DNA of 64,000 nucleotides from positions 124,001 through 188,000 of the forward strand of contig NBIV01000100.1 of assembly GCA_003194525.1 (NCBI GenBank), read 5' to 3'. Both the position numbers and the translations under genes were made by a program. The notes below the pieces were generated by a model. It had not been told where the DNA came from, did no database searches, and worked only from the letters and a program-made list of their open reading frames with translations. Below, piece after piece: positions 43,937-55,615 of this stretch. Each line of letters begins with the position of its first letter. Position 1 is the first letter of the stretch. The DNA comes from Gracilariopsis chorda. Taxonomy: Eukaryota > Rhodophyta > Florideophyceae > Gracilariales > Gracilariaceae.

Positions 43937-44325
43937 TAACCTTGTAGGTTTAAATTTGTTTTTGGTGATGGTCTCTTTTGGTTTTGTTGGTGATAGTTAT
44001 TCTGATAGTTTCTTAACTATTCTGATTGTTACAGGAAAGTCACATCCGCTTCCGTGCTCAATATTTTATGGAAGATATTGGGCTGCTGGAGAAGAAGGCT
44101 CCTTTCCGAAATACAGATTCCAGTCTGTACATGATTAAATCTTTCGTTGCATCGCATTACGAGTGCAATTTCTATTTCGTCGACTGGCAAGGATATAGGT
44201 TATTGACATAGAACTTAGAGTTTTTCTGCATATTCAATACAAAATCATAGAAACAATGCTGCTGGTGATGTTTAGACGCATCAGGAGAATCTCGTCTTGT
44301 GAATCAGCGTTCCTTTTTTCTTATA
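43937..44325. repeat. Duplicated upstream segment of the C2H2 genes (copy 2)
   Basis: Matches 292-692. It ends close to the 3' end of the non-LTR element at ~44311. No open frame is kept in both copies, so conservation is at the DNA level, fitting promoter and 5' UTR or plain duplication. Confidence 0.65.
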
Positions 44326-46245
44326 TATATCCCGACCATGATGCGCGTTTGGAATTTTGAAACAAAATCAACCCTTTATTTCCTTCAGCTTGATTCACAT
44401 CTTGCCTACCACAGAAAGACTAAAGCTCATCTCTCTCTCTCTTTTACAGGCACACTAGTCTAATTCCTACGTAGTGTAGACCGCTTCATGTGAAAGAAGC
44501 GTTCTCTCGCTAGGAAGACCAGCATACTTTCAGGCCACTTCTTGATGATATCGTTAACCGTCATTCCTTGCCTTTCTCGCATACTCGGCAGGCAGATACG
44601 ACGAGACCTCGTTCTCAGTGGACATCTGAGAACAAAGTGGTCCACGTCGTTAAGCACTCCTGGTCGACAGGCGCACACGATTCTTCGCCTGAGCAGGTGC
44701 GAACCAAGTGGGTGCAACTGCGGGGTATGTCCCACTGCAAATTGCGCCAAAGTAACCTCGGCTTCTCTTCTTGTTACTACGTTTGCTAACTCCTCCGGAA
44801 TGGACTGGATGATGCTTCGACAGTGTGCTTGGTTGCTAACTCTTTGCTTAACATCCCTGTAATCAATAGGCACCTGTAGATGCATTTCCTGTGGCAATTC
44901 CAAGGCTTCTTTGGCTAAACTGTCAACCAGATCATTGCGGTGCAAACCACAATGGCTAGGTACCCAAACCATGTCTATATTACACAAAGTGCCAATCTCA
45001 TACAGTAAGATCGAAAGTTGCTGCACAGAAAAGGGCTGACCTCGTACCGCTCCTCGAACATTTTCCATCACACTCTGCGAATCTTTGACTACTCTGATGC
45101 GTCCAGTCCAACCAGCCCTTATCCTCGCTCGTACTGCCTGAAATGAATGGTATACTGCCAATGTTTCTGCGAAGAAAGAAGTCGTTCCTATTCCGGCTGG
45201 TTCCATTCCTATTTCAGGGGTCACGGAGGCATTCCACCAAATCGCAAAAGCACTTCCGCCCACCTCTGAGATGTTGAGTACTCGCCATTGCAGCTTATGC
45301 CCATCTGAATCTAGCAATTCTGTATTTTCTTCATCTATCTCGTAAGCCATGACAAATCCATCATCATATCTGATAACTACACTCGGTAGACGATTATGCT
45401 TCTCTCGAAAGTCTGATACTGTTCTTGCATGTGACGAAAATGTGTCTGGATAGTGAACTGCACCTGTGTACCATCCCTCGTCCCATTCTACTGCTGCGCG
45501 AATCGGTTTCGCGTCCTTAACCCATTTCGGTTTACCGACTGAGCCATCACTCCATATCTCGCAGTCCGCGGGCGTCAAAGTACTCAATGTTTGAAGCGCT
45601 TGGTGCCTCTGATATTCTAGAGAATCTTCTTTCTTGCAAGGCGTGTATGAAAAACTGATGCTTCCGGTATGGTATAATCCTCTCTCTCTTGGTAGGGGTG
45701 CTCTACGGAGTTACAAAACTCCACACTCCGCCAGCAATTGCTCCGCTGACTTCTTGAATGACGACCTCTTTTTACGTATACGCATTGAGGCTTCACTGTT
45801 GACCGCAAACGCCAGAGGTGTCGGATCACGTTCAGAGCATCTTTTCGCTTTTTCGTACAACTTTGCTGCTTGAGTAGCAGCAACTTCTTGAAGGGAGGGT
45901 AGATTCAGTAGGTTTCTCAGCTTTTGCACCGGTGAAGACTTCGCACAGCCTGTTTGAATTCTGGCTGCCTCATTTCGTGCTCTTTCCAATTCTCCTATGG
46001 CGCAATTAAGAGCGTTCGGTATGACTACACAGGCTGCGTATCTGGCTATGGGCTCGACGAAGCCCATTCTGAAAATGTTCATGGTCTCCCAATCAGCACC
46101 CCATGTGGTCCCCGTTAGACATCGCAGAATGCGCGATCTTGATCTATATCGTGCAGCTACTTTGTGGATATGGTGTTGGAATGTAAGGCGACTGTCCATG
46201 ATGACTCCAAGAAACCTTGTGAAGCTTGACAGAAAGCTCATCTAG
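44311..46245 (-). mobile_element. 5'-truncated non-LTR retrotransposon (RNase H-bearing)
   Basis: Minus strand. The 5' end of the recognisable part (46241) starts in the C-terminal RT region with RFLGVIMDSRLTFQHHI, the block that ends RT in Jockey/I/R1/Tad-like elements. It continues to 45711 and, after frameshifts near 45700 and 45635, into an RNase H domain and a cysteine-containing tail ending at 44460. A short 3' UTR ends at an A run (TTTTTT on the plus strand, 44311-44316). Endonuclease and RT core are absent, so this is a typical dead, 5'-truncated copy. Confidence 0.85.
44460..45640 (-). pseudogene. Non-LTR element RNase H domain and C-terminal tail
   Basis: Reads EIWSDGSV (first Asp), FFAETLAVYHSF (Glu), IRVVKDSQSV (Asp), VWVPSHCGLHRNDLVDSLAKEA (last His and Asp), so the RNase H DEDD set is present. 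The tail has a VCACRPGVLNDVDHFVLRC pattern, the C-X..H-X4-C motif often found after RNase H in I/Tad-like elements. The listed open frame has no ATG at its start and is continuous with RT after a frameshift, so it is the end of a polyprotein, not a separate gene. Confidence 0.88.
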
Positions 46246-46854
46246 CCCATTAGAGCCGTAAAAGATTATGGAAGTTTACCGGAGTACGCACATACACCTA
46301 ACGCTCTTGCTACGCCGTCGCCCGTTACTGTTCCCTACGTTTGCTACTTTCTCTGAAAGCCCTTAGCAGCTAGATTTGGGCTCGACGTACCAGAAGCTCT
46401 TCTCCAATGTCTGTGAAAGCTCACTTATACGCCATTGAGAAACTGACACATGTTCTTGTTATTAGCACCAATTAACAACATTAAAAACATCAATAACATA
46501 CGAATCGGATTGGAGCCCACTTTACGAGTTCTGCTTTCCGAGTACCGCCGGCAAGTTTACATGCTGCGCAAAGAGAGTTGCAAAGAATTTCAGTTCAATG
46601 AGATATGAACAGTGTGTGACACACTATTAGGGAAACGGCCGTATCAAGCTTAATCTTCTTTCTTGTGCTGATCAAACAATCTGGTTTCGTATAGAGCAGA
46701 ACCCTACGAAGAATTTCACAAGCTATTAATCTATAGATAGGATGAATTACTAGTCACGGAAGACACGAGTTCGTATCATTATTGCAGTCTCCATGAGTAC
46801 ATCGTCCTGCTTCTTCAAAAAAGCCCGTTCGTATGTACAGATTCATAACTCTCT
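46246..46854. other. No supported gene
   Basis: Between the truncated end of the non-LTR element and the stop codon of the secreted-protein gene; probably holds that gene's 3' UTR. Nothing else recognised. Confidence 0.5.
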
Positions 46855-48653
46855 TCAGTTTACGCGGGGATCCAGTCCATAGCCGTCGCTGCTCTGACCA
46901 GAATCAGCATCAAGCACCAGCTCTCCACCCCAAGGCTCCACCATATCGTAGTGTCCGCTCATTTCAAACTTGAAACCAGGCTTCACATATTGTCGAATAT
47001 GGCCTTCTCCAGGACCACTCATCAACTGCTGTCCACTAGCATCTGTGTAAAAGGTTCCATTCACCGATCGCCCTCCAAAAATATCGCGCAATGGGAATAT
47101 GCAATGATCCTCCCCAAATTGGAACTCTCGCATGTGCACAAGACGTGAGGATCCATCGTGTCTGATGAACTTGTCGGATCTCTCAAAGCCGAGGTTAACA
47201 CTTTCGTCAGATCTCTCTGCGGAGACGACACCTGTTATAGGGTTTCGCATGTCCATGTTCAACATTCCCCGACGCCCACGCCCTGAACAGATCGGATTCG
47301 TGCTCCATTCTTCGTACCTTCCACGCAAGAGGTCATCATTGTACTCGTAAGACGGATTCAGATTGTCCACGTCAATCACATTTACCGAACGTTTATTCGA
47401 AGCCCAACCGTTTTCTCGAAGAGATTGTTGCATGGTTTCTTCCTCTTTGGTGATTCCGACGAAGCCACCACCCTTCTTCCTTGTGCCAATGAAGCCAAAG
47501 AAACCCTTGTGGGTCACTTCGGCAAGAACATCCTTTGTTTCAGCGTCTGCGACGACGAAAATAATTGAATGGGAACGAGTGTCTACCCTTCGAAGTGACG
47601 ATGTCTGAGCATGAATGCAGAAACATACGTAGTAGTCCCCAGTCTTGAATACGGTACATTTGAAGCCCGCGTGTGACTCTTCTTCTCTCCCGTTTTTCCA
47701 TGGTGTGTATCCAAATCTTGGAGCGTAGTTCATCAAATGAAGTGCAGATGATCCGTGCTCATGATCATAGGCGCTTCAACATCAGAAATAAGGAGTTAGT
47801 GAAATGTTCGAGGGCCTTTTTTGAGGAATGCCGACAAGTATATCACTCGAAAACATGAAACTTACCACCAATAACACGGATCCCACTGTGGATGCCATGT
47901 TGGCCACATTCTTCCCTTCACATCTGGATCAGATTCATCAGTTTCAGGAGTAACCCACAAAGCGTGTAGCTCGTCAGGACATCTCTTGTTGGGAAGAATT
48001 GAATCGACGACGCTTGAAGGAGATGTTGGTGCAAGCGAAGCAGAGCCATCGATTTCCGCAAGCATCACGTACCAACTCCCAACAGGCTTCACACCAGAAA
48101 TGTTGTCTTTCACCCATGCTTGTGATGGCAGCGTTGCAGATTCGCCAGCGTTTCGCGAGAAAATGTACACATACTCCGGGAGCCACCTAGTAGCTCTCTG
48201 GTGAACACCAACCGTAAACTCGTTTTCAAGTTCGTCTACTCGACGAGCCCATCCTTCACTGTCCCAATCTTTGAGAGTAGCTGGCGGAAAATCTCGATCG
48301 TAGGATACAGCTACAACAAGAAATACCTTGGCAGGACGATGAAGGTTCAGGCGAATAAAGTTATCCGTATTAGGTTGTTCGTAATTGGAAGCATAGAACC
48401 AGTCGAGACCTTCGTATACCGTGGAATTTTCGTTCGGAAGCGGAGCGAATCTATGACTCGTATACCGGGGATGATAGTCTGCATCCGTTCCGCGTCTGGC
48501 ATTGATAGGCGTCCAAGATGAAACTAACACAGGATTGAAACCATCGGAGTATGCTGGATGGTCGTGACAGGTCAAGGGACCCGCTCGAACGAGACAGAGG
48601 AAGAGCAGCTGTAGCAAAACAATTTGAAAACATCCAATTTTTGTGAAGATCAT
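46855..48653 (-). CDS. Secreted protein with CAYDHEHG motif, two exons
   Basis: Exon 1 is 48653-47866 and exon 2 is 47773-46855. The 92-bp intron (47865-47774) has a donor GTAAGT and an acceptor TTGAAG; joining restores CYWCAYDHEHGS in frame, giving 568 residues. The start is the ATG at 48653 (a TTG lies 6 bp upstream). Residues 1-25 are a clear signal peptide (hydrophobic IVLLQLLFLCLV, then RAG). The N-half includes TCHDHPAYSDGF, YEGLDWFYASNYEQ and LHRPAKVFLVV. The C-half follows HEHGS with FGYTPW, ESHAGFKC and acidic stretches. Cys and clustered His/Asp suggest disulphides and possibly metal binding. No transmembrane segment is seen. I do not recognise the family, though similar HEHG words occur in bacterial secreted proteins. 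Both exons are intact, so it is likely functional. Confidence 0.82.
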
Positions 48654-50336
48654 GATCAATGAACTCCGATATAGCCCTCTTCACCTGCGCGATGTAGACT
48701 CGAAGACGGAAGCTTGTTCGGTTGGATTCAAGCTTTGGACGGCACTTAAAAGAATCCAACTTCGATGCTTGCCCCATTCTCCTGGGAATGTATGACATAT
48801 GTGGTAGACTAAATGGCATGATGTTTGTATGAGATGTGTAAATGTGCTGCAAGGATTAAGATCCATGAGAAGAAGTTCCCATCGGCAGTTCATGCCGGTC
48901 AGTGCGGGTTATACCGAAAAGAAACAAGGCACATACGTCACCAACACCAATGGACGTAGCCATCTGGGAACGTAGAGAACGCACAACAACGATCAGTTCC
49001 ACGTATTGAGGCTACACTGGAACTAGGAAGAATCTAAATCAAGTCCAAGCTTCTTTTGAATCATTCAGATATGTGAGACAGCCACGATGCATTAGAGTTT
49101 GGAGATAGCCTTATGCTTCAGGTGTCACGATCGATGCAATTCTCAACAATTCAAGTGTCGAGAACGCATAGAATTCAAGACTGAAGGGTTTGAAGTAAGA
49201 ATATGGGAGATCCCAATCTGGAGGGATATCGGGGCTATCGGGGCTATCGGGGATACCCAGTATGCTATTAATGAGCCTGTTGAGTCACGATGAAGGACCG
49301 CGGTTTGCCCTGTTGCACTTCAAGCCGAAACAAATGGTCAAAGTAAATTACCAGATTGGCCGATGTCAGCAGCTGCCCTCATCAACCAGGATATACCTTA
49401 ATCTAAGGGAAAGCTTTGTGGAACTCAGGAATCACGGGCGTTTGCAAATCTCACCAAAAATATGACCATTCTCGATCTGGAGTAAGCGAGATCTGGCTCA
49501 AAATATAAGTTTTCGAGCAGCACATAGATGCATGGAATCAAATGGTTTGGTTCCAAGTTGAATTCAACGGTTGCACTCCGAGGCACCAAACATAAGTAAT
49601 CATTGATGCATCCCCTTCCCTAAACCGTACGTGCTTGATCTGAAAATATGCTAGGCTTGCGTCCCTTTTCGCTACGTTGAAGCTTGAAACCGGGCTCCAA
49701 GCCTTAGGCCTTTTCTACACATACAATGGACAGCAATCTATCTTGTCAATTGTTCACGATTTTATGGTCGCTTTTGAGCGACCCCACAGAAGAGACACTT
49801 CAAAATCGTTCTATCAGATTTGTTTTTAATTCATCGCTTAGTAAACAAGAATTGTTTTTAGTTCTTTTCCTGGTGCAGTGCCAAAAAGGCATGTCCATGT
49901 CCATATGTAGAAAGGGGGCCTTATATTACCTGCCCAGTGAACATCGAATACTGTGATTCACTGCTACTGTACGTAGTTCATAAGTGTAGACCGCAAAGCC
50001 GTGCAGTGGTCATGTGATGTTTATTGTAAACCATGTCACAGTAGGTGTCACGAATCCAACAAGTCAAAAACCTAAGAGATCAACCTCTCCATTAACCTTA
50101 TAAACTAAAATCCAGTATTCTCTGTAAATTGAACAGTAGCATTTATCCCGGTTTTCAGTATTAAAAATGGTCAAGCATATGACTACCCAAAAACTCTCTA
50201 ACAACCTATTTTCATAGTATGACCTTTGTTACACTTTGCAACTTGCCCTCCTGTTTCTTGGCGAGTTACTCTTTTCCTATTTTTCATTCACTGCTTATCA
50301 TTCTATCGTTTCTCGGATAAACTAATTACGGATAAT
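48654..50336. other. No supported gene
   Basis: The first few hundred bases hold the presumed promoter of the secreted-protein gene. A short GGGGCTATC triplet repeat sits at 49232-49255. From about 49500 the DNA becomes AT-rich. No domain-bearing frame seen. Confidence 0.45.
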
Positions 50337-50980
50337 ATGCCTTTTCAACATCAGCGAATCAATCATTCACAATACTGTATCATATGTCTTGAAAAGCTGG
50401 AACGAGAAGTTACTGAGCTGCATTGCAACCATGTGTACCAAATTAAGTTTTTTGAGCCAGTATACAAACCACCACTCATTTTTACTATTGAAACGGATTG
50501 AAATTGTGATCAAATAATAGTTCAAAACATTCTGCTGCCACTTAAATGTCCCGCTCTCAGAATTCCTATTGATAATGAAAATTAGAAAGCAGAACTACAC
50601 CTGAAATTGTTGAGTTAGCAGGATTGAAAACGTGTATTTGAGCGTCGCAAAAAAGTGCATAAAGCGACGTATATGAGAGATCGATGTTCAAGAGATGTAG
50701 AAGTGAAGAAATGTCAAAGGCTATGCTCATCAACGAAAATAAAAGTTCTGAAGTGCCATCATAGCCTTCCAAAGAGATGATTCCACAATTTCTTCAATAT
50801 CCTGATAACATCGCCGCAATGCATATTACAGATGCTTGCTTTAATAATGATGTTGAAAAGTACCAGCTCAATTTGATGGATTTTGATTCATGCATTGTTG
50901 CAAAAAGTTTACCTCTAGATATGGAGAATTCAGATTTTGAAAAGCGGACAATGAAAGAAGAGGTGATATCATAAATCTGC
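50337..50980 (+). pseudogene. Broken RING-type zinc finger sequence
   Basis: From an ATG at 50337 the frame reads HSQYCIICLEKL and ELHCNHVY, the first half of a RING finger (C-X2-C-X12-C-X-H). The next metal ligands are lost after HVY and the frame stops at 50499. A LPLKCPALRIP block near 50530 in another frame may be the remains of the final CPLC. A second open stretch (50777-50974) has no domain. RING proteins are usually E3 ubiquitin ligases; this copy cannot fold normally. Only half of the motif is present, so the call is tentative. Confidence 0.35.
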
Positions 50981-51173
50981 TTTAAGAAAGAAGGATAACC
51001 CCGAAGATGAAGCTGTGGTACAACCGATTGGGTGTCCAGTACTAGCAGGGTAGTCCATTTGGAAAACATTTGGTTGAAGGGCGACGAGCGCTAGAGATGA
51101 AGGCTAGAAGTTTGGTAACCGAATGTGTGTGGGGGAATCAGACTACAAATGTACATCAGAATGGTGCACTGAT

Positions 51174-51504
51174 CTCATATGAGGTCAGCGCAAAGGCACT
51201 CAAAATTAAAAAAAAAAATTGAACTCTTATCCGCATTGCCCCACATCTCAAATTTGGAACTTGAAACATGGCCAACCAGGTGGTCTTTTGACTATAAGAT
51301 CTGTACATGGGGCCATTGTGTACGAATATTGTTCACGATAGTGCTTGATGTGACAGCGACGACTGTTGGTTATGTGTTGTGAACATTGTTCAGCGCTGCT
51401 GGCGTATAGGACATGATGAGAAGATCAAAGTGAAAAAGTTTTTGGAAAAGTTTTAAATTTTTGATAAAGTTTTAGAGTAATTAAAATTGACCTCATATGA
51501 GGTC
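51174..51504. repeat. ~305-bp AT-rich segment between 13-bp direct repeats
   Basis: CTCATATGAGGTC occurs at 51174-51186 and 51492-51504. The second copy is part of a perfect palindrome GACCTCATATGAGGTC (51489-51504). The enclosed 305 bp include A11 and T-rich runs. A 13-bp target duplication around a small retroposon is one reading; palindromic ends of a small DNA element is another. Confidence 0.5.
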
Positions 51505-52050
51505 GCTGGTCAGATAGACACTAGGGGCGCAAGGTAATCAGGAGGGCTTACTGTAACCAATTGGTAGGGTTGCGCTGCACCAACCTTAAGGGGAAGCGAG
51601 GCTCAATTTCAGGTGCATTAGGCTACGTGGCATACGTTGGGGCCGGCTTTAGTGGCATGGCCCCACACCACAGTAGCTGGGTGTCACTACCTATCTAAAA
51701 TAATTAAATAAATTAGAAAACTAATTAGTTAGCCACTCTGACCCACGTGCCACACTAACTAATTGGTCCAGAGCGCGTTGCACTGCCTGCGTGGTTCGAT
51801 TTCACTGTATTACAAAAGCCACGCAGCGAGATAAAGTTCTCCAAAAACGGAACAGAATAAGCATTGTGCTGCCGAAAAGAAAAGTTATCCACCTCGCTTT
51901 CAGACCCTGCTACCTCTCTGTTCAGAATGTAAAACTATCAGGCAACATGTCTCGTGGCACGTCCAGTACAATATTACATCAAAGGCGAACAACAATTGGG
52001 ATATAACTGCATTGTTGCTTTTTGCAGTCTATGATTGACTGCATATAGTG
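51505..52050. other. No supported gene
   Basis: AT-rich, with a 10-bp perfect inverted repeat AATTAGTTAG (51723-51732) / CTAACTAATT (51755-51764). The last 5 bp (GGCAC, 52051-52055) are the target duplicate of copia-B. Confidence 0.5.
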
Positions 52051-52055
52051 GGCAC

Positions 52056-52211
52056 TGTAGCTGTGTCTAGCTTTGCGGCTTCTCCACTGTCTCTTCCTTC
52101 CCGTCATGCTGGTGAAGGCAGATCAGCGAGGTCATTTATTTGGTGCCTCCAGTCGGGACGAGAGGACTGTAAACCACGTCCCAACTGGTGGCCAGCGTGT
52201 CTCCATTCACA
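52056..52211 (-). repeat. copia-B 3' LTR
   Basis: On the plus strand TGTAGCTGTGTC...CCATTCACA, 156 bp, same length as the 5' LTR. It is followed on the plus strand by the pyrimidine tract CCATCCCTCGC (52212-52222), which on the minus strand is the element's polypurine primer GCGAGGGATGG. Confidence 0.95.
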
Positions 52212-52477
52212 CCATCCCTCGCAAGCAAGTCATTCGGCGCAGATTGCGACTAATCTACTCTATGATTATGAAGCATAGTAACCACCATTAAAAACCTTTA
52301 CCACAGCAAAACCTTATAGGAAAAACCTGCAGTCTAGGAAAAGGTATGATACTCTTATTACATCCAATACTAATCACCATGAAATATAAGAATCTACTTT
52401 CAAAACAAAACTTGGTAGTATAGAAGCAAGGTTAGTTAGAAATCAACATATTCAGATAATAATTACAAGTAGCAATA

Positions 52478-53086
52478 CTACTTTGTCAAGCCACAAAGTA
52501 ATGTCAGTCTTATGAGCTTGTCAAAGACAACAGGCTTAGTAATTATGTCGGCAGCTTGCACAGCAGTCCTTATTGACTTCACGTCAATTATCTTGGTCTC
52601 CAGCAGCTCTTTTATGTAGTGATGTTTTAGAGCAATATGCTTGTTCCTTTCCGAGACCTTCGGACTCTTCACGATCGACAAAGCAGTCGAACTGTCCGTT
52701 GCTATGGATATAGGGTACATGTGAGGTTCATCCTCCGGGACTGATTCGTTGCGTAGTTCCCAGAATATTCTACGCCACCACATTAGTGCTTTTCCACAAT
52801 ATGACAGTGCAATGTACTCCGCCTCTCCAGACAACAGAGCAACAAAAGTTTGCTTCTTGGTCGTCCATATTACAGGTGCTTCGTTCAACTTTATTAATAA
52901 TCCTGTCGTAGACTTTCTCGTCTCACGACAACCGGCCCAATCTGAGTCACAGTATGCCTCCATTGGTGCTGTGTTATTAGCGGGAAAGAACAAGCAAAGA
53001 CCCTTTGTACCCTTCAAGTATCTCAGTACTCTTTTTGCATGCCCAACATACCTCATGCATGGATCATGGACCTGCCTTGCCAGCAT
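52478..53086 (-). pseudogene. copia-B RNase H (pol C-terminus, after in-frame TGA)
   Basis: In the same frame as the upstream RT but separated by a TGA at 53087-53089. Reads VLRYLKGTKGLCLFF, AYCDSDWAGCRETRKSTTG, LSGEAEYIALSYC, ATDSSTALSIVK and RNKHIALKHH. The copia RNase H residues DSDWAG, GEAEY and D.S.ALS are intact. RNase H removes the RNA template during reverse transcription. If the TGA is not read through, this domain is not made. Confidence 0.9.
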
Positions 53087-55615
53087 TCATGCGGCAAACA
53101 TGATGTCTGGCCTCGATGAGATGGCTATGTACATCAAACTTCCTACCAGTTTCCGGTAGCGGTCATGTACGCCTGATGGAATACGCCGTTCGTCCTCTCG
53201 ACGAGCTGTGATGTCGCGTTGTGACGGCAATGGAGTCCGAACAACGTTGGAGTTAACCAGACCATTTTCCAGCAGTATCTTGTCAATATACCTGCTCTGT
53301 TGTACCTTTATTCCGTTCTTGTCCCTCGTTATGTCAAATCCAACGAAACGTTTCGCCTCTCCAAGTACCTTAACCTTAAAGAGGTTCTGCATCTTTGTCT
53401 TGAAGTCTTCCAGAAGAGACCGGGAGTTACAAGATGTCAGTAAGTCATCAACGACCACTACGATGGCCAAGGTTCCGCTGTTGGACTTGTATATATATAG
53501 TCGGCTATCGGTGCTCGACTGCTTGAATCCCAAGCGCAATAGCTCATTGTGCATGAGAGATCCCCATATTTGACCGGCTTGTTTTGCGCCGTATATTGAC
53601 TTTAGAAGCAAGCATACCTTTCCAGGAACAAATGAGGATCCAGATGCGTTTTGGGGTTGTTCCATGATTAGAGGCTCGTCTAGATCACCGTACAGGTATG
53701 CATTGCTAATATCCATAATCTCTAGTATCAGGCCCTGAGCTGCGGCCTTTGCCAACAAAAGACGAATGGTTTCAAGACGGGCAACCGGGGCGTACAAGTT
53801 GTCTGGGTCGTAATCCAAGTACGGGCGTTGCAGGTCGCCCCGTGCTAAGCAAAGCGCTTTTGGAAGGATACGCGGAGGGTCGGGGCTTAATAATTTTGCT
53901 AAGAACCTCCATAAGAATGGCAATGGTTTCATGCCAGGTTCTCTATCGATCAGCTTCCAAGTTCCTCTTTCCAACAACGCATCGTACTCTCTGTCGATTG
54001 CTTCTGCCCATCCTGGCATCACTCTGGCTTCTTCAAAGCTCTTGGGGACTCTGCCATCATCCCCGAGGTCTTTGGAGCGTGAGTGTGCGATAAGGCAATG
54101 AGCAAGAGAAGCGTCTAGATGGTCTTCATCATCTTCACCCATAATTTTCTCGGCTTCGTATCGTCTGAGAGACGAGAAGTCCATAAGGTCTTTGATTGAA
54201 GGGAGGGACTCCTTGGTAACCTTGAAATCTGCCTCGCGGCACTTTATTACCTTTCCCATGGATGGGATGTATATTCTATACAGTGTCCGCGGGCTTTGCA
54301 TCCCCACGAAGTGTCCAAGAGTAGCGCGTGGTAGGATCTTCTTATTTTTGACGGTTTCAAGCCTATATATGAGCGCATGGCCTTCTTGCCCGAACTTCCG
54401 TAAGTTTGTGAAGTCCGGTTTTTGTCCGAACCATAAGGTGTAAGGAACCTTCATTCCTGCTCGATGATTTGGTAGGCGATTTTTCAAGTAGTTTGCGTGT
54501 GAAATGGCTTCTTCCAATAGCTCATGCGGTAGCTTGGAGGCGAACAGGAATGTTCTAGCCATCTTCCACAAGTCTTGGATGACTTTCTCTGCTACAAAGT
54601 TCGATTGGTGTGCGTACGGTGGGGTGAACTCCAATACTATGCCATTTTCCATCGCGTATGAGACGAAATCGTCTGACCTATTCTCACCCGCTCCGTCAAG
54701 GCGAACGCGGTACATTAGGTTGGGAGGTAGTTCGGTTTCCACGCGAGCATTGTACCAGCGGACAGATTGAAAGAATTGTTTCTTCTTACTTAGAAAGTAT
54801 ATTGAACTTGCCCTTGTGTTGTCGTCAATGAGGACTTGCATATACTTCGATCCTTGTAAAGAGGTCGGGGTTATTGGTCCAGTGAGGTCGGTGTGCGTTA
54901 ACTCCAAAGGTCTCTGCACTACCGAGTTTGATTGCTGAAGTGGAGCACGTTTGATGCCGGCGTCAATGTACGGAGTGCATATGACGTTGTTGACTTCGTC
55001 TGGGAAGAGTTTAGATACCCCTTGACACAAATCAATGCATGTCAAGAGTTTCTCTTTTCCAGGGTGTCCGAGTTTCTCGTGCCAATCCTTGGCTCTGTTG
55101 TCAGGTGCATGTGTTGCAGCTTGTACCTGTGGTGGTGATACGGGGTTCGGTAGGGGATAGAGTCCGTCCTTCGGGGTGGAGTGTTGTATGACTTGGCCCG
55201 TTGTGCAGTCTTTAATTACGAATCCGTTTGAGTATTGCACCTCGACGTAATTCACCAGGACAGATAAGGATACCAAGTTAGAGTCGAAGGTTGGGGTACG
55301 TTTGGCCGGTAACATGAGTCCAGTTCCAAAGGGTAGCTTTATTTTTCTGCAACCTACGATCTCTGACTGGTGGTCGCAAGTGTTTACTGTTTGCAGAGGT
55401 GTTTGGTGATATTCCCAGAACAACGATTTGTCCTTGATGAAAACATGACTAGCCCCAGAGTCCAGCCATGTTGGGGTTATGTTGTCCTTGTGGAGACTGG
55501 CATTAGCTAATGCTATGAATCCGCGGTAGTGGTTCCTGTCTCTGTCGCTGTGGTGGCGGTTAGCGTTTGGTCGCCCTTGGTTGTGGGCGTCAGTGAAGTT
55601 GTTAGAGTCCCAAGC
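53087..55615 (-). pseudogene. copia-B pol: protease, integrase, RT
   Basis: Continuous with gag in frame across a TGA (55616-55618). Protease: WLDSGASHVF near 55450. Integrase: HEKLGHPG near 55095, CTPYIDAG in place of the usual C..C, then Asp in LTHTDLTGP, Asp in RVRLDGAGEN and Glu in VAEKVIQDL, so D,D-35-E is kept although the zinc finger has lost its second Cys. RT: DISNAYLYGDLDEP near 53700, KSIYGAKQAGQIWG, and VVVVDDLLTS as the catalytic box near 53450. The text between PFLWRF and LCLARGDLQRP departs from the family's usual WVFK.K...G....KARLVA, suggesting two compensating small indels. Ends SSRPDIMFAA before a TGA. Confidence 0.9.

Noticed and set aside
51655-51760. Possible copy of the family-C LTR A/T block
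   Set aside because: Only the A/T-rich word pattern is shared; flanking LTR blocks are absent.
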